Assembly (NCBI GenBank): GCA_002362145.1
Contig: DETX01000113.1
Location: 20,786 to 26,910 of the forward strand
DNA: 6,125 nucleotides
Source of the DNA: Clostridiales bacterium UBA3277
GTDB taxonomy: Bacteria > Bacillota > Clostridia > Oscillospirales > Oscillospiraceae
Reading direction: 5' to 3'
Positions 1 through 5,859 of this stretch are shown here, piece by piece. A model generated the notes under the pieces. That model was not told where the DNA came from. It ran no database searches and worked only from the letters and a program-made list of their open reading frames with translations. The translations under genes and the position numbers were made by a program. Position 1 is the first letter of the stretch; each line of letters begins with the position of its first letter.

Positions 1-4
1 GACC

Positions 5-36
5 GGGGCTGCTGCAAATGCGGCGGCCCCTTTTCT
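5..36 (+). terminator. Rho-independent terminator (or leader attenuator) upstream of uxaA
   Basis: GGGGCTGCTGC at 5-15 pairs with GCGGCGGCCCC at 20-30. This gives an 11-bp stem with two G-U wobbles and an AAAT loop, followed at once by TTTTCT at 31-36. That is the layout of an intrinsic terminator reading on the + strand; the opposite strand has no T-run after the stem. It ends 60 bases before the uxaA start codon. It may close an upstream gene that lies off the left edge. It may instead be an attenuator in the leader of this operon, because I see no convincing promoter between it and uxaA. The T-run is short, so some read-through is plausible. Confidence 0.72.
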
Positions 37-43
37 AAAAGCT

Positions 44-63
44 GGCCGGATATCGCCCCGGCC
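44..63. repeat. Short inverted repeat between the terminator and uxaA
   Basis: GGCCGG at 44-49 and CCGGCC at 58-63 form a perfect 6-bp stem around an 8-base loop. No T-run follows on either strand, so it is not a terminator by itself. It lies between the terminator and the uxaA ribosome binding site (AAAGGAG, 81-87). The C-rich stretch at 56-65 could also pair with the GGGGC arm of the terminator, so an alternative fold is possible. A role is not shown. Apart from these hairpins I see no recognisable promoter in bases 37-96. Confidence 0.3.
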
Positions 64-96
64 CCAAAAAGCGCGCATAGAAAGGAGACGATCCCC

Positions 97-1569
97 ATGC
101 CCGAGCTGATTCATATCCACCCCAATGACAATGTTGCCGTGGCGCTGCGTCCCGTGGCCGCCGGAACGGTCTTTGGGGGCGTCACCGCCGTCATGGACAT
201 TCCCCAGGGACACAAAATGGCCCTGAAGGACCTCAATCCCGGAGACCAGGTGGTGAAGTACGGCTTCTCCATCGGCCACGCCACCGCCGAAGTGAAGGCG
301 GGTCAGTGGGTCCACACCCACAATATGGCTACCAACCTCTCCGGCGAGCTGGAGTACACCTACAACCCCAAGGTCTGCTTCCCCGCCCCCGCAGCCCCCG
401 GCACCTTCCGGGGCTACCGCCGTCCGGACGGCCGGGCGGCCATCCGCAACGAGATCTGGATTATCCCCACCGTGGGCTGCGTCAACGATGTGGCCAAGGT
501 CCTGGCCCGGGAAAATCAGGATTTGGTAAAGGGCTCCATTGACGGACTTTACACCTTCCCCCATCCCTTTGGCTGCTCCCAGACCGGCGCGGACCACGCC
601 CAGACCAGAAAGCTCCTGGCGGCCCTGACCCGCCATCCCAACGCCGGCGCCGTGCTGGTGCTGAGCCTTGGCTGTGAAAACCTGACCCACGAGCAGTTTT
701 TGGAGGAGCTGGGAGCGTTTGACCCCGACCGGGTGAAATTCCTCACCTGCCAGCAGGTGGCCGACGAAATGGAGGCCGGACGGGAGCTTCTGCGGCAGTG
801 CGCCGCCTACGCCTCCCGCTTCCAACGGGAGGACATCCCCGCCGACCAGCTGGTCATCGGCATGAAGTGCGGCGGCTCCGACGGCCTGTCCGGCATCACC
901 GCCAACCCCACCGTAGGCCGGTTCTCCGATATGCTGACGGCCCAGGGCGGCACCACGGTGCTCACGGAGGTCCCCGAAATGTTTGGCGCGGAGGGCTTCC
1001 TCATGGACCGCTGTGTGGATGAGACCGTGTTCCGGAAGGCGGTTTCCATGCTCAACGGCTTTAAAAACTACTTCATCCGCCACGGCGAGGTGGTCTATGA
1101 CAACCCCAGCCCCGGCAACAAGGCCGGTGGCATCACAACATTGGAGGACAAGTCCTGCGGCTGCGTCCAGAAGGGCGGCTCCGCCCCCATTGTGGACGTC
1201 ATCGGCTACGGCGAGAGCGTTGTCACCAAGGGGCTGAATATGCTCTACGGTCCCGGCAACGACCTGGTCTCCGCCACGGCTCTGACCGCCGCGGGAGCCC
1301 ACATGGTCCTCTTCACCACCGGCCGGGGCACGCCCTTCGGCGCCCCTGCTCCCACCTTGAAGATTGCCACCAACACCCCCCTGGCCGAGAAAAAGGCGGG
1401 CTGGATTGACTTTAACGCCGGTGTGGTGGCCGACGGCGTCCGGACCCTGGACGAGGCCGCGGAGGATCTGATGGCCCTGGTCCTGGAGGTCGCCTCCGGC
1501 AAACAGACCCGGGCCGAGGAAAAGGGCTTCCGGGAGATCTCCATTTTCAAGGACGGCGTGGTTCTGTAA
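97..1569 (+). CDS. uxaA: Altronate dehydratase (UxaA family)
   Basis: This enzyme dehydrates D-altronate to 2-keto-3-deoxy-D-gluconate in the cytoplasm, the third step of galacturonate breakdown. The protein is 490 residues, close to E. coli UxaA (about 495). An N-terminal SAF domain (about residues 5-80) holds the family signature IHPNDNVAVALR at 7-18 and the VHTHN motif at 72-76. The large dehydratase domain follows, with GYRRPDGR (106-113), PTVGCVN (124-130), HPFGCSQTGADH (156-167), GMKCGGSDGLSG (255-266), EVPEMFGAE (291-299) and DKSCGC (351-356). Cys128, Cys160, Cys193 and Cys258 sit in these conserved blocks. Members of this family are metal-dependent; E. coli UxaA is activated by iron. 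The ATG at 97 has AAAGGAG at 81-87, nine bases away. Related galactarate dehydratases share the fold, but the uxaC, eda and kdgK neighbours favour altronate. Both domains are present in one intact chain. Confidence 0.93.
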   Translation: MPELIHIHPNDNVAVALRPVAAGTVFGGVTAVMDIPQGHKMALKDLNPGDQVVKYGFSIGHATAEVKAGQWVHTHNMATNLSGELEYTYNPKVCFPAPAAPGTFRGYRRPDGRAAIRNEIWIIPTVGCVNDVAKVLARENQDLVKGSIDGLYTFPHPFGCSQTGADHAQTRKLLAALTRHPNAGAVLVLSLGCENLTHEQFLEELGAFDPDRVKFLTCQQVADEMEAGRELLRQCAAYASRFQREDIPADQLVIGMKCGGSDGLSGITANPTVGRFSDMLTAQGGTTVLTEVPEMFGAEGFLMDRCVDETVFRKAVSMLNGFKNYFIRHGEVVYDNPSPGNKAGGITTLEDKSCGCVQKGGSAPIVDVIGYGESVVTKGLNMLYGPGNDLVSATALTAAGAHMVLFTTGRGTPFGAPAPTLKIATNTPLAEKKAGWIDFNAGVVADGVRTLDEAAEDLMALVLEVASGKQTRAEEKGFREISIFKDGVVL

Positions 1570-1585
1570 CGCCGGGACAGGATTT

Positions 1586-1620
1586 GCCGGGGATTGTTTC
1601 ACATTCCCCAAGGCGGGGAA
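1586..1620 (+). repeat. Two mutually exclusive hairpins in the uxaA-MATE gap
   Basis: In the 86-base gap after uxaA, TTCCCC at 1604-1609 can pair with GGGGAA at 1615-1620 (6 bp, 5-base loop). It can also pair, as TCCCC, with the upstream GGGGA at 1589-1593, extended by GCC 1586-1588 with GGC 1612-1614 across a two-base bulge. The two folds share the C-run, so they exclude each other. No T-run follows, so neither is an intrinsic terminator. The structure ends 22 bases before the ribosome binding site of the MATE gene. It could stabilise mRNA ends or tune translation of the transporter; this is inference. Confidence 0.4.
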
Positions 1621-1642
1621 AATCCAATTTCGTATTCACAAT

Positions 1643-1658
1643 AAGGAGAAAAACGTTG
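1643..1658 (+). promoter_or_regulatory. Ribosome binding site that fixes the TTG start of the MATE gene
   Basis: AAGGAG at 1643-1648 is followed seven bases later by TTG at 1656-1658. An in-frame TTG also exists at 1584 and would add 24 residues. Those residues (rich in Arg and Ser, with no MATE resemblance) are read through the hairpin region, and no ribosome binding site is visible before 1584. No ATG or GTG is available at a suitable distance from this AAGGAG. Confidence 0.75.
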
Positions 1659-3056
1659 GCATCGTCCATATCCAAGCAGGATGAATCCTTCCGGGCCTAT
1701 GCCCTGGAGGGGCCGGTGGCCCGGGTGGTTCTCTCCACCTGCGCCCCCCTGGCGCTGTTCCAGTTCATTCAAAACGCCTTTAAAATCCTGGACGCCCTGA
1801 TGGCGTCCTACATCGGCGCCGACGCCGTGTCCGCCGTGTCCTGTCTGAGCCAGATCACCCTGATGATCACCGCCCTGGGCACGGGCCTGGCCGTGGGCGG
1901 CAGCATCAAGATTTCCGAGGCCTACGGCCAGGGAAACTACGACCGTGTCCGCCGCCTCACGGCGACGGTGTATGCCATGGCCGTGGTGGTGAGCATCCTG
2001 GTGGTGGTCACCCTGGTTCCCTTTGCCGAGCCCTTCCTGCGGCTGCTCAGAACCCCTGAGGACCTGATTGCCGCGGGAGCCGGGTATTTCCGGGTGGAAA
2101 TCCTGACCCTGGTGGTGAATTTCTTCAACACCGTCTACATTGCCATCGAGCGCAGCCGGGGCCACGCCAAGAAGATTCTGGCCCTGAATATGACCGTGGT
2201 GGTGGTGAAGCTGGGCCTGTCGGCCATCTTCGTCTACGTGCTGCAAAGCGGGTTGCTGATGATTGCCGTGGCCACCTTGATCAGCCAACTGCTGATGCTT
2301 GTCTACGCCCTCTACGGAATGTCCAGGGACGAGGGGGCCTTCCGGTTCTCCCCGAAGAACATCCGCATGAAAGCGGACACCACCCTGCCGGTGCTGAATC
2401 TCAGCTACCCTCTGGCGGCGGAAAAACTGCTGTTTGCCGGGGGCAAGGTCATCATCAACTCCATGTCCGGCCGGTACGGCGGCCTGACCGTGGGGGCGCT
2501 GGGAATCTCCAACAACATCGGCGGCCTCACCACCTCCTGGCACACGGGCTTTTCCGACGGCGGCGCGCCGCTGATCAGCCAGAACCGGGGGGCCGGAAAA
2601 TACAAGCGGACTTTGCAGATCTATCTGTGTCTGCTGGCCATCGATGTGGCCATCGGCGTGCTGGGCATTTTGCTGGTGTCCCAGACCCTTCCCTGGCTGG
2701 CCACGGTGTTTGCCAGCTCCAAGAATAATTTTGACCCGTCCTTCCGGGACGCCATCGTGGCCATCCACCGCTGGGAAATGGTAGGCTATGTGACCCTGGG
2801 CGTCAATTCCGCCACCATCGCCCTGCTCATGGGCTATGGCTACACCAAGCGCACCATGTTCATCAATGTCGCCCGGGTGTTTCTGTTCCGGGTCCCCGTC
2901 CTCTGGGCCTTCCAGCGGTTCACCGGGCTGGGGGAGGAGGCCGTGGGCCTGACCATGATGGTCAGCAACATCAGCACCGGCGTGCTTGCCGTGCTGGTGG
3001 CCATCCCGGTGCTCCGGAAAATCTGGAAGCTGGCCCGGACGGAAGAAAGTAATTAA
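1656..3056 (+). CDS. MATE-family multidrug/organic-compound transporter, substrate unknown
   Basis: This is a 466-residue inner-membrane protein of the MATE family, cation-coupled antiporters that usually export drugs or metabolites. About twelve hydrophobic segments can be seen, roughly at 20-45, 53-82, 101-123, 137-163, 172-195, 198-221, 250-275, 285-315, 330-352, 384-405, 411-431 and 438-461. The two halves carry the family's internally repeated motif after the second helix of each half: ISEAYGQGNYD at 86-96 and LISQNRGAGKYKR at 316-328. Length is normal for the family (about 450). The start is TTG at 1656, chosen from AAGGAG at 1643-1648. The gene lies 86 bases after uxaA and 16 bases before uxaC, so it is probably co-transcribed with them. 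The position suggests transport of a uronate-related compound or relief of a toxic intermediate, but nothing in the sequence identifies the substrate. The family call is firm; the role is open. Confidence 0.87.
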   Translation: MASSISKQDESFRAYALEGPVARVVLSTCAPLALFQFIQNAFKILDALMASYIGADAVSAVSCLSQITLMITALGTGLAVGGSIKISEAYGQGNYDRVRRLTATVYAMAVVVSILVVVTLVPFAEPFLRLLRTPEDLIAAGAGYFRVEILTLVVNFFNTVYIAIERSRGHAKKILALNMTVVVVKLGLSAIFVYVLQSGLLMIAVATLISQLLMLVYALYGMSRDEGAFRFSPKNIRMKADTTLPVLNLSYPLAAEKLLFAGGKVIINSMSGRYGGLTVGALGISNNIGGLTTSWHTGFSDGGAPLISQNRGAGKYKRTLQIYLCLLAIDVAIGVLGILLVSQTLPWLATVFASSKNNFDPSFRDAIVAIHRWEMVGYVTLGVNSATIALLMGYGYTKRTMFINVARVFLFRVPVLWAFQRFTGLGEEAVGLTMMVSNISTGVLAVLVAIPVLRKIWKLARTEESN

Positions 3057-3060
3057 AATC

Positions 3061-3075
3061 AGGAGGAATTCCATG
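3061..3075 (+). promoter_or_regulatory. Ribosome binding site that fixes the uxaC start
   Basis: A perfect AGGAGG at 3061-3066 precedes ATG at 3073 with six bases between. The same frame stays open upstream to 2986, inside the MATE gene, but those extra 29 residues have no counterpart in UxaC. The ATG at 3073 gives METFMNKDFLL, which lines up with the N-terminus of E. coli UxaC (MTPFMTEDFLL, from memory). Confidence 0.88.
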
Positions 3076-4491
3076 GAAACGTTTATGAACAAAGACTTCC
3101 TGCTGCGGTCCGAGACCGCCCGCACCCTCTACCACGACCACGCGGAGAAGATGCCCATTATCGACTACCACTGCCACATCAACCCCATGGAGATCTATGA
3201 GGACAAGCGCTACGACACCATCACCGAGGTCTGGCTGGGCGGCGACCACTACAAGTGGCGGGCCATGCGCTCCTGCGGTGTGCCGGAAAAGTACATCACC
3301 GGCGACGCCTCCCCCGCGGAAAAGTTCCAGAAGTGGGGCGAGACCATACCGAACCTCATCGGCAACCCCCTCTATCACTGGACCCATCTGGAGCTGCAGC
3401 GCTACTTCGGCATCCATGAGCCCCTCACCGGCGAGAACGCCATGGAGATTTACGAGAAGTGCAACGCCATCCTCCATCAGCCCGATATGTCCGTCCGGGG
3501 CATTATCCGCAAGTCCGGTGTCAAGCTCATCTGCACCACCGACGACCCCGTGGACGATCTGAAGGCCCATGAGCTTCTGGCCGCCGATCCCAACGCCCCG
3601 GCGGTGGTCCTGCCCGCCTTCCGGCCCGACAAGGCCATGCGGGCGGATAAGCCCACCTTCCCGGAGTATGTGGCGAAGCTCGAGAGCGTGGTGGGCTATC
3701 CCATCAACACCATGGAGGATATGCGCAGGGCCCTGGCCGACCGCATCGAATACTTCGAGGCCCACGGCTGCCGGGTTTCCGACCATGCCCTGGACTACTG
3801 CTTCTGCGAAGAGGCTGACGAGGCGGAGCTGGATAGCATCCTCGCCCGGGCCAAGTCCGGCAAGGGCATCACCTGGAACGAGCAGCTTAAGTACCACACC
3901 GCCCTGCTCATTGCCGTAGGCAAGGAATACTGCCGCCGGGACTGGGTCATGCAGCTCCACTTTGGCTGCCTGCGGGATAACTCCCACAAGATGTTCCGGA
4001 AACTGGGTCCCGACACCGGCTTTGACTCCATGAACGACGTGCCCAACGCCGTGGGCCTTTCCAAGCTGCTGGGCATTCTGGAGGACGCCTCCGCCCTGGG
4101 CAAGACCATCCTCTACTCCCTGAACCCCGTGGACAACGGCGTCATCGGCACCGTGATGGGCGGCTTCCAGACTGACAGCGGAGTCCCTGGCAAGATCCAG
4201 CAGGGCTCCGCCTGGTGGTTCAATGACCACAAGCCCGGCATGGAGGCCCAAATGGTGAGCCTCATGAGCCTGGGGGCCATGGGCAGCTTCAACGGTATGC
4301 TCACCGACTCCCGGTCCTTCCTCAGCTACACCCGGCATGAGTATTTTCGCCGGATTCTGTGCAACCTCTTTGGCGAGATGGTGGAAAACGGCGAGTATCC
4401 CGCCGACATGAAGCGCCTTGGCCAGATGGTGGAGAACATCAGCTACTATAACACCCTCCACTACTTCCGCTTTGACGAGAAGCTGAGCTGA
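3073..4491 (+). CDS. uxaC: Uronate (glucuronate/galacturonate) isomerase
   Basis: UxaC interconverts D-galacturonate with D-tagaturonate and D-glucuronate with D-fructuronate, the entry step of the Ashwell pathway, in the cytoplasm. The protein has 472 residues; E. coli UxaC has 470. It belongs to the amidohydrolase superfamily with a TIM-barrel fold. Visible signatures are DYHCH at 31-35 (His33 and His35, the metal-type pair after strand 1), GDHYKWRAMR at 57-66, GNPLYHWTHLEL at 97-108, TTDDP at 165-169, QLHFG at 294-298, WWFND at 401-405, and the C-terminal block GMLTDSRSFLSY at 418-429 followed by RHEYFRRILC (431-440). All are continuous with no truncation. It starts 16 bases after the MATE gene and its TGA overlaps the ATG of the next gene by one base, so the genes are very likely in one operon. 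Family and function are both secure. Confidence 0.96.
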   Translation: METFMNKDFLLRSETARTLYHDHAEKMPIIDYHCHINPMEIYEDKRYDTITEVWLGGDHYKWRAMRSCGVPEKYITGDASPAEKFQKWGETIPNLIGNPLYHWTHLELQRYFGIHEPLTGENAMEIYEKCNAILHQPDMSVRGIIRKSGVKLICTTDDPVDDLKAHELLAADPNAPAVVLPAFRPDKAMRADKPTFPEYVAKLESVVGYPINTMEDMRRALADRIEYFEAHGCRVSDHALDYCFCEEADEAELDSILARAKSGKGITWNEQLKYHTALLIAVGKEYCRRDWVMQLHFGCLRDNSHKMFRKLGPDTGFDSMNDVPNAVGLSKLLGILEDASALGKTILYSLNPVDNGVIGTVMGGFQTDSGVPGKIQQGSAWWFNDHKPGMEAQMVSLMSLGAMGSFNGMLTDSRSFLSYTRHEYFRRILCNLFGEMVENGEYPADMKRLGQMVENISYYNTLHYFRFDEKLS

Positions 4492-5150
4492 TGCCGAAGA
4501 TTTTTTACATTGGCGACAGCACCGTGGCCCGGAACACCATTCATACCTACCCCCAGACCGGAATGTCCCAGGGCCTTGCCTGGTACACAAAACCGTCGGT
4601 TCCCATTGTGAGCCTGGCCAAAAACGGAAGAAGCACCAAATCCTTTTTGGATGAAGGCCTCTTCCAGCCGGCCCAGGAGGCGCTGGAGGCGGGAGATTTC
4701 CTGCTGATCCAGTTCGGCCACAACGACGAAAAGGCGGACCCGGCCCGGCACACGGACCCGGACACCAGCTTCCGGGAGAATCTGCTCTTTTTCACGGACA
4801 CCGCCCGGGCCCGGGGGGCCTGGCCGGTGCTCATCACCCCCATTGCCCGGCGGCGCTTTGACGGGGAGGGAAACTTTCTTCCCGGGAGCCACGGCCCCTA
4901 TCCCGACGCGGTCCGCCGCCTGGGGAGGGAGGTGGGCATTCCCGTCATCGACCTGACGGCGGTGACGGAAAAGTATCTCGCCGAATTGGGAGACGAGGGC
5001 AGCAAGCCCCTGTTCGTCTGGCCTGTGGACAACACCCACCTAAAGCCCGAAGGCGCCGTCCGGATGGCCGGCTTTCTGGCGGAAGGGCTCAGAGAGCTGG
5101 GGCAGCCCTACGCCGCGGTGCTTGCAGGCCCCGGGGACGGAGCCGGTTAA
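4491..5150 (+). CDS. SGNH/GDSL esterase, probable rhamnogalacturonan acetylesterase (CE12-like)
   Basis: The 219-residue protein belongs to the SGNH hydrolase family and resembles rhamnogalacturonan acetylesterases such as Bacillus YesT, which remove acetyl groups from galacturonate residues of pectin. The catalytic blocks are in order: GDST at 8-11 with nucleophile Ser10, the oxyanion Gly in NGRS at 45-48, FGHND at 75-79 with Asn78, and DNTHL at 180-184 with Asp180 and His183. TPIARR at 116-121 is also typical of the subfamily. The chain begins directly at the first beta strand (MPKIFYIGDS), with no signal peptide or membrane segment, so it should act in the cytoplasm on imported oligosaccharides. 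The ATG overlaps the uxaC TGA (TGATG) and has only a weak ribosome binding site, pointing to translational coupling. The family is clear. The pectin substrate is inferred from the sequence style and the uronate-pathway neighbours; another acetylated sugar is possible. Confidence 0.82.
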   Translation: MPKIFYIGDSTVARNTIHTYPQTGMSQGLAWYTKPSVPIVSLAKNGRSTKSFLDEGLFQPAQEALEAGDFLLIQFGHNDEKADPARHTDPDTSFRENLLFFTDTARARGAWPVLITPIARRRFDGEGNFLPGSHGPYPDAVRRLGREVGIPVIDLTAVTEKYLAELGDEGSKPLFVWPVDNTHLKPEGAVRMAGFLAEGLRELGQPYAAVLAGPGDGAG

Positions 5151-5163
5151 ACCCTTTGTAAGC

Positions 5164-5182
5164 CAAAAAACTTTGTTTTTTG
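5164..5182. repeat. AT-rich perfect inverted repeat before eda
   Basis: CAAAAAAC at 5164-5171 and GTTTTTTG at 5175-5182 are perfect reverse complements around a TTT centre. They lie in the 67-base gap between the esterase and eda, which is strikingly AT-rich against its surroundings. The stem is mostly A-T pairs and no separate T-run follows, so it is a poor terminator. It could be an operator-like palindrome or a weak RNA hairpin that marks an mRNA processing point. The function is unknown. Confidence 0.45.
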
Positions 5183-5203
5183 CCAAATATGCATCTAAAT
5201 TAT

Positions 5204-5220
5204 GGGAGGAAACCACAATG
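5204..5220 (+). promoter_or_regulatory. Ribosome binding site that fixes the eda start
   Basis: GGGAGGA at 5204-5210 lies seven bases before ATG 5218-5220. The reading frame is open upstream to a TTG at 5122 inside the esterase gene, but the 32 extra residues would come from the AT-rich gap and have no match to KDPG aldolase. The ATG gives MNDLQKQISAIGCVPVIKL, the normal start of this family. Confidence 0.88.
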
Positions 5221-5859
5221 AATGATTTACAGAAGCAGATCAGCGCCATCGGCTGCGTGCCGGTGATCAAGCTGACCAACCCCCAGCGGGACGCGGGCCC
5301 CCTGTCCGATGCCCTGTGCGCCGGCGGCGTGCCCATCGCCGAGATCACCTTCCGGGCTGCCGGGGCGGACGACGCCATGCGCATCATGCTGGAGCGTCAT
5401 CCCGATATGCTGGTGGGCGCGGGCACCGTGCTGACATGCGAGCAGGTGGATAAGACCATCGCCGCCGGCGGCAAGTTCGTCGTCACCCCCGGCCTGGACC
5501 CCGACATCGTCCGCTACTGCCAGGAGAAGGGCATCACCTGCTTCCCCGGCTGCACCACCCCCACCGACTACCACACCGCCTACAAGCTGGGCCTGGAAGT
5601 GCTGAAGTTCTTCCCCGCCGAGCAGAGCGGCGGCCTGGCCAAGATCAAGGCCATGGCGGCTCCCTTTGCCATGTTCAAGATCATGCCCACCGGCGGCGTG
5701 AACCTGTCGAACCTGGCTGAGTACTCCGCCTGCCCCATCATCGCGGCCTGCGGCGGCTCCTATATGTGCCCCGATAAGCTCATCCAGGCCGGCGCCTGGG
5801 ATGAGATCACCGATCTGTGCAAGAAATCTGTGGAAATTGTCAAGGAGGCCCGGAAATAA
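5218..5859 (+). CDS. eda: 2-keto-3-deoxy-6-phosphogluconate (KDPG) aldolase
   Basis: Eda splits KDPG into pyruvate and D-glyceraldehyde 3-phosphate in the cytoplasm, the last step of hexuronate breakdown. It is a class I aldolase with a small TIM barrel. The protein has 213 residues, the usual length for bacterial Eda. Visible landmarks are Glu42 in AEITFR (41-46), equivalent to the catalytic Glu45 of E. coli; GAGTVLT at 67-73; TPGLDP at 90-95; the Schiff-base Lys130 in LKFFPAE (129-135), equivalent to E. coli Lys133; the phosphate-binding PTGGV at 157-161; and GGS at 179-181. It follows a 67-base AT-rich gap after the esterase, and its TAA overlaps the next ATG by one base. It may also accept 4-hydroxy-2-oxoglutarate, as many Eda proteins do. 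The next gene, a KDG kinase, supplies its substrate. Confidence 0.95.
   Translation: MNDLQKQISAIGCVPVIKLTNPQRDAGPLSDALCAGGVPIAEITFRAAGADDAMRIMLERHPDMLVGAGTVLTCEQVDKTIAAGGKFVVTPGLDPDIVRYCQEKGITCFPGCTTPTDYHTAYKLGLEVLKFFPAEQSGGLAKIKAMAAPFAMFKIMPTGGVNLSNLAEYSACPIIAACGGSYMCPDKLIQAGAWDEITDLCKKSVEIVKEARK

Noticed and set aside
3..38. Short open frame ending at TAA 36-38 as the tail of an upstream gene
   Set aside because: The eleven visible codons are not recognisable, and they overlap the terminator stem, so this is probably untranslated. The flanking sequence is needed to decide.
1647..1662. Possible catabolite-response (cre-like) site around AAACGTTGGCAT at the MATE start
   Set aside because: It lacks the conserved TG of the left half and has about four mismatches to the consensus I remember. 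The bases are already explained by the ribosome binding site and the start codon.
3061..3078. AGGAGG followed by GAATTC and CCATGG sites at the uxaC start, resembling a cloning-vector junction
   Set aside because: The upstream MATE gene and the downstream uxaC N-terminus are both natural and continuous, so the restriction sites are a coincidence of the ribosome binding site and start codon context.
1599..3125. 508-codon open frame on the minus strand opposite the MATE gene
   Set aside because: It mirrors a real gene in high-GC DNA. Its translation is rich in His, Gly and Gln with no recognisable domain, and the + strand protein is clearly a MATE transporter.
2971..4590. 539-codon open frame on the minus strand opposite uxaC
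   Set aside because: It is a shadow of uxaC created by codon bias. The translation is low-complexity (Val, Gly, His, Ala), while the + strand carries all UxaC motifs.
4461..5039. 192-codon open frame on the minus strand opposite the esterase
   Set aside because: No family resemblance, and the + strand frame has complete SGNH catalytic blocks.
5173..5201. Possible sigma-70 promoter before eda: TTGTTT, 17-base spacer, TAAATT
   Set aside because: The matches are weak (3 of 6 and 4 of 6), and transcription would begin near 5208, cutting into the GGGAGG ribosome binding site at 5204-5209. An AT-rich gap gives such matches by chance.
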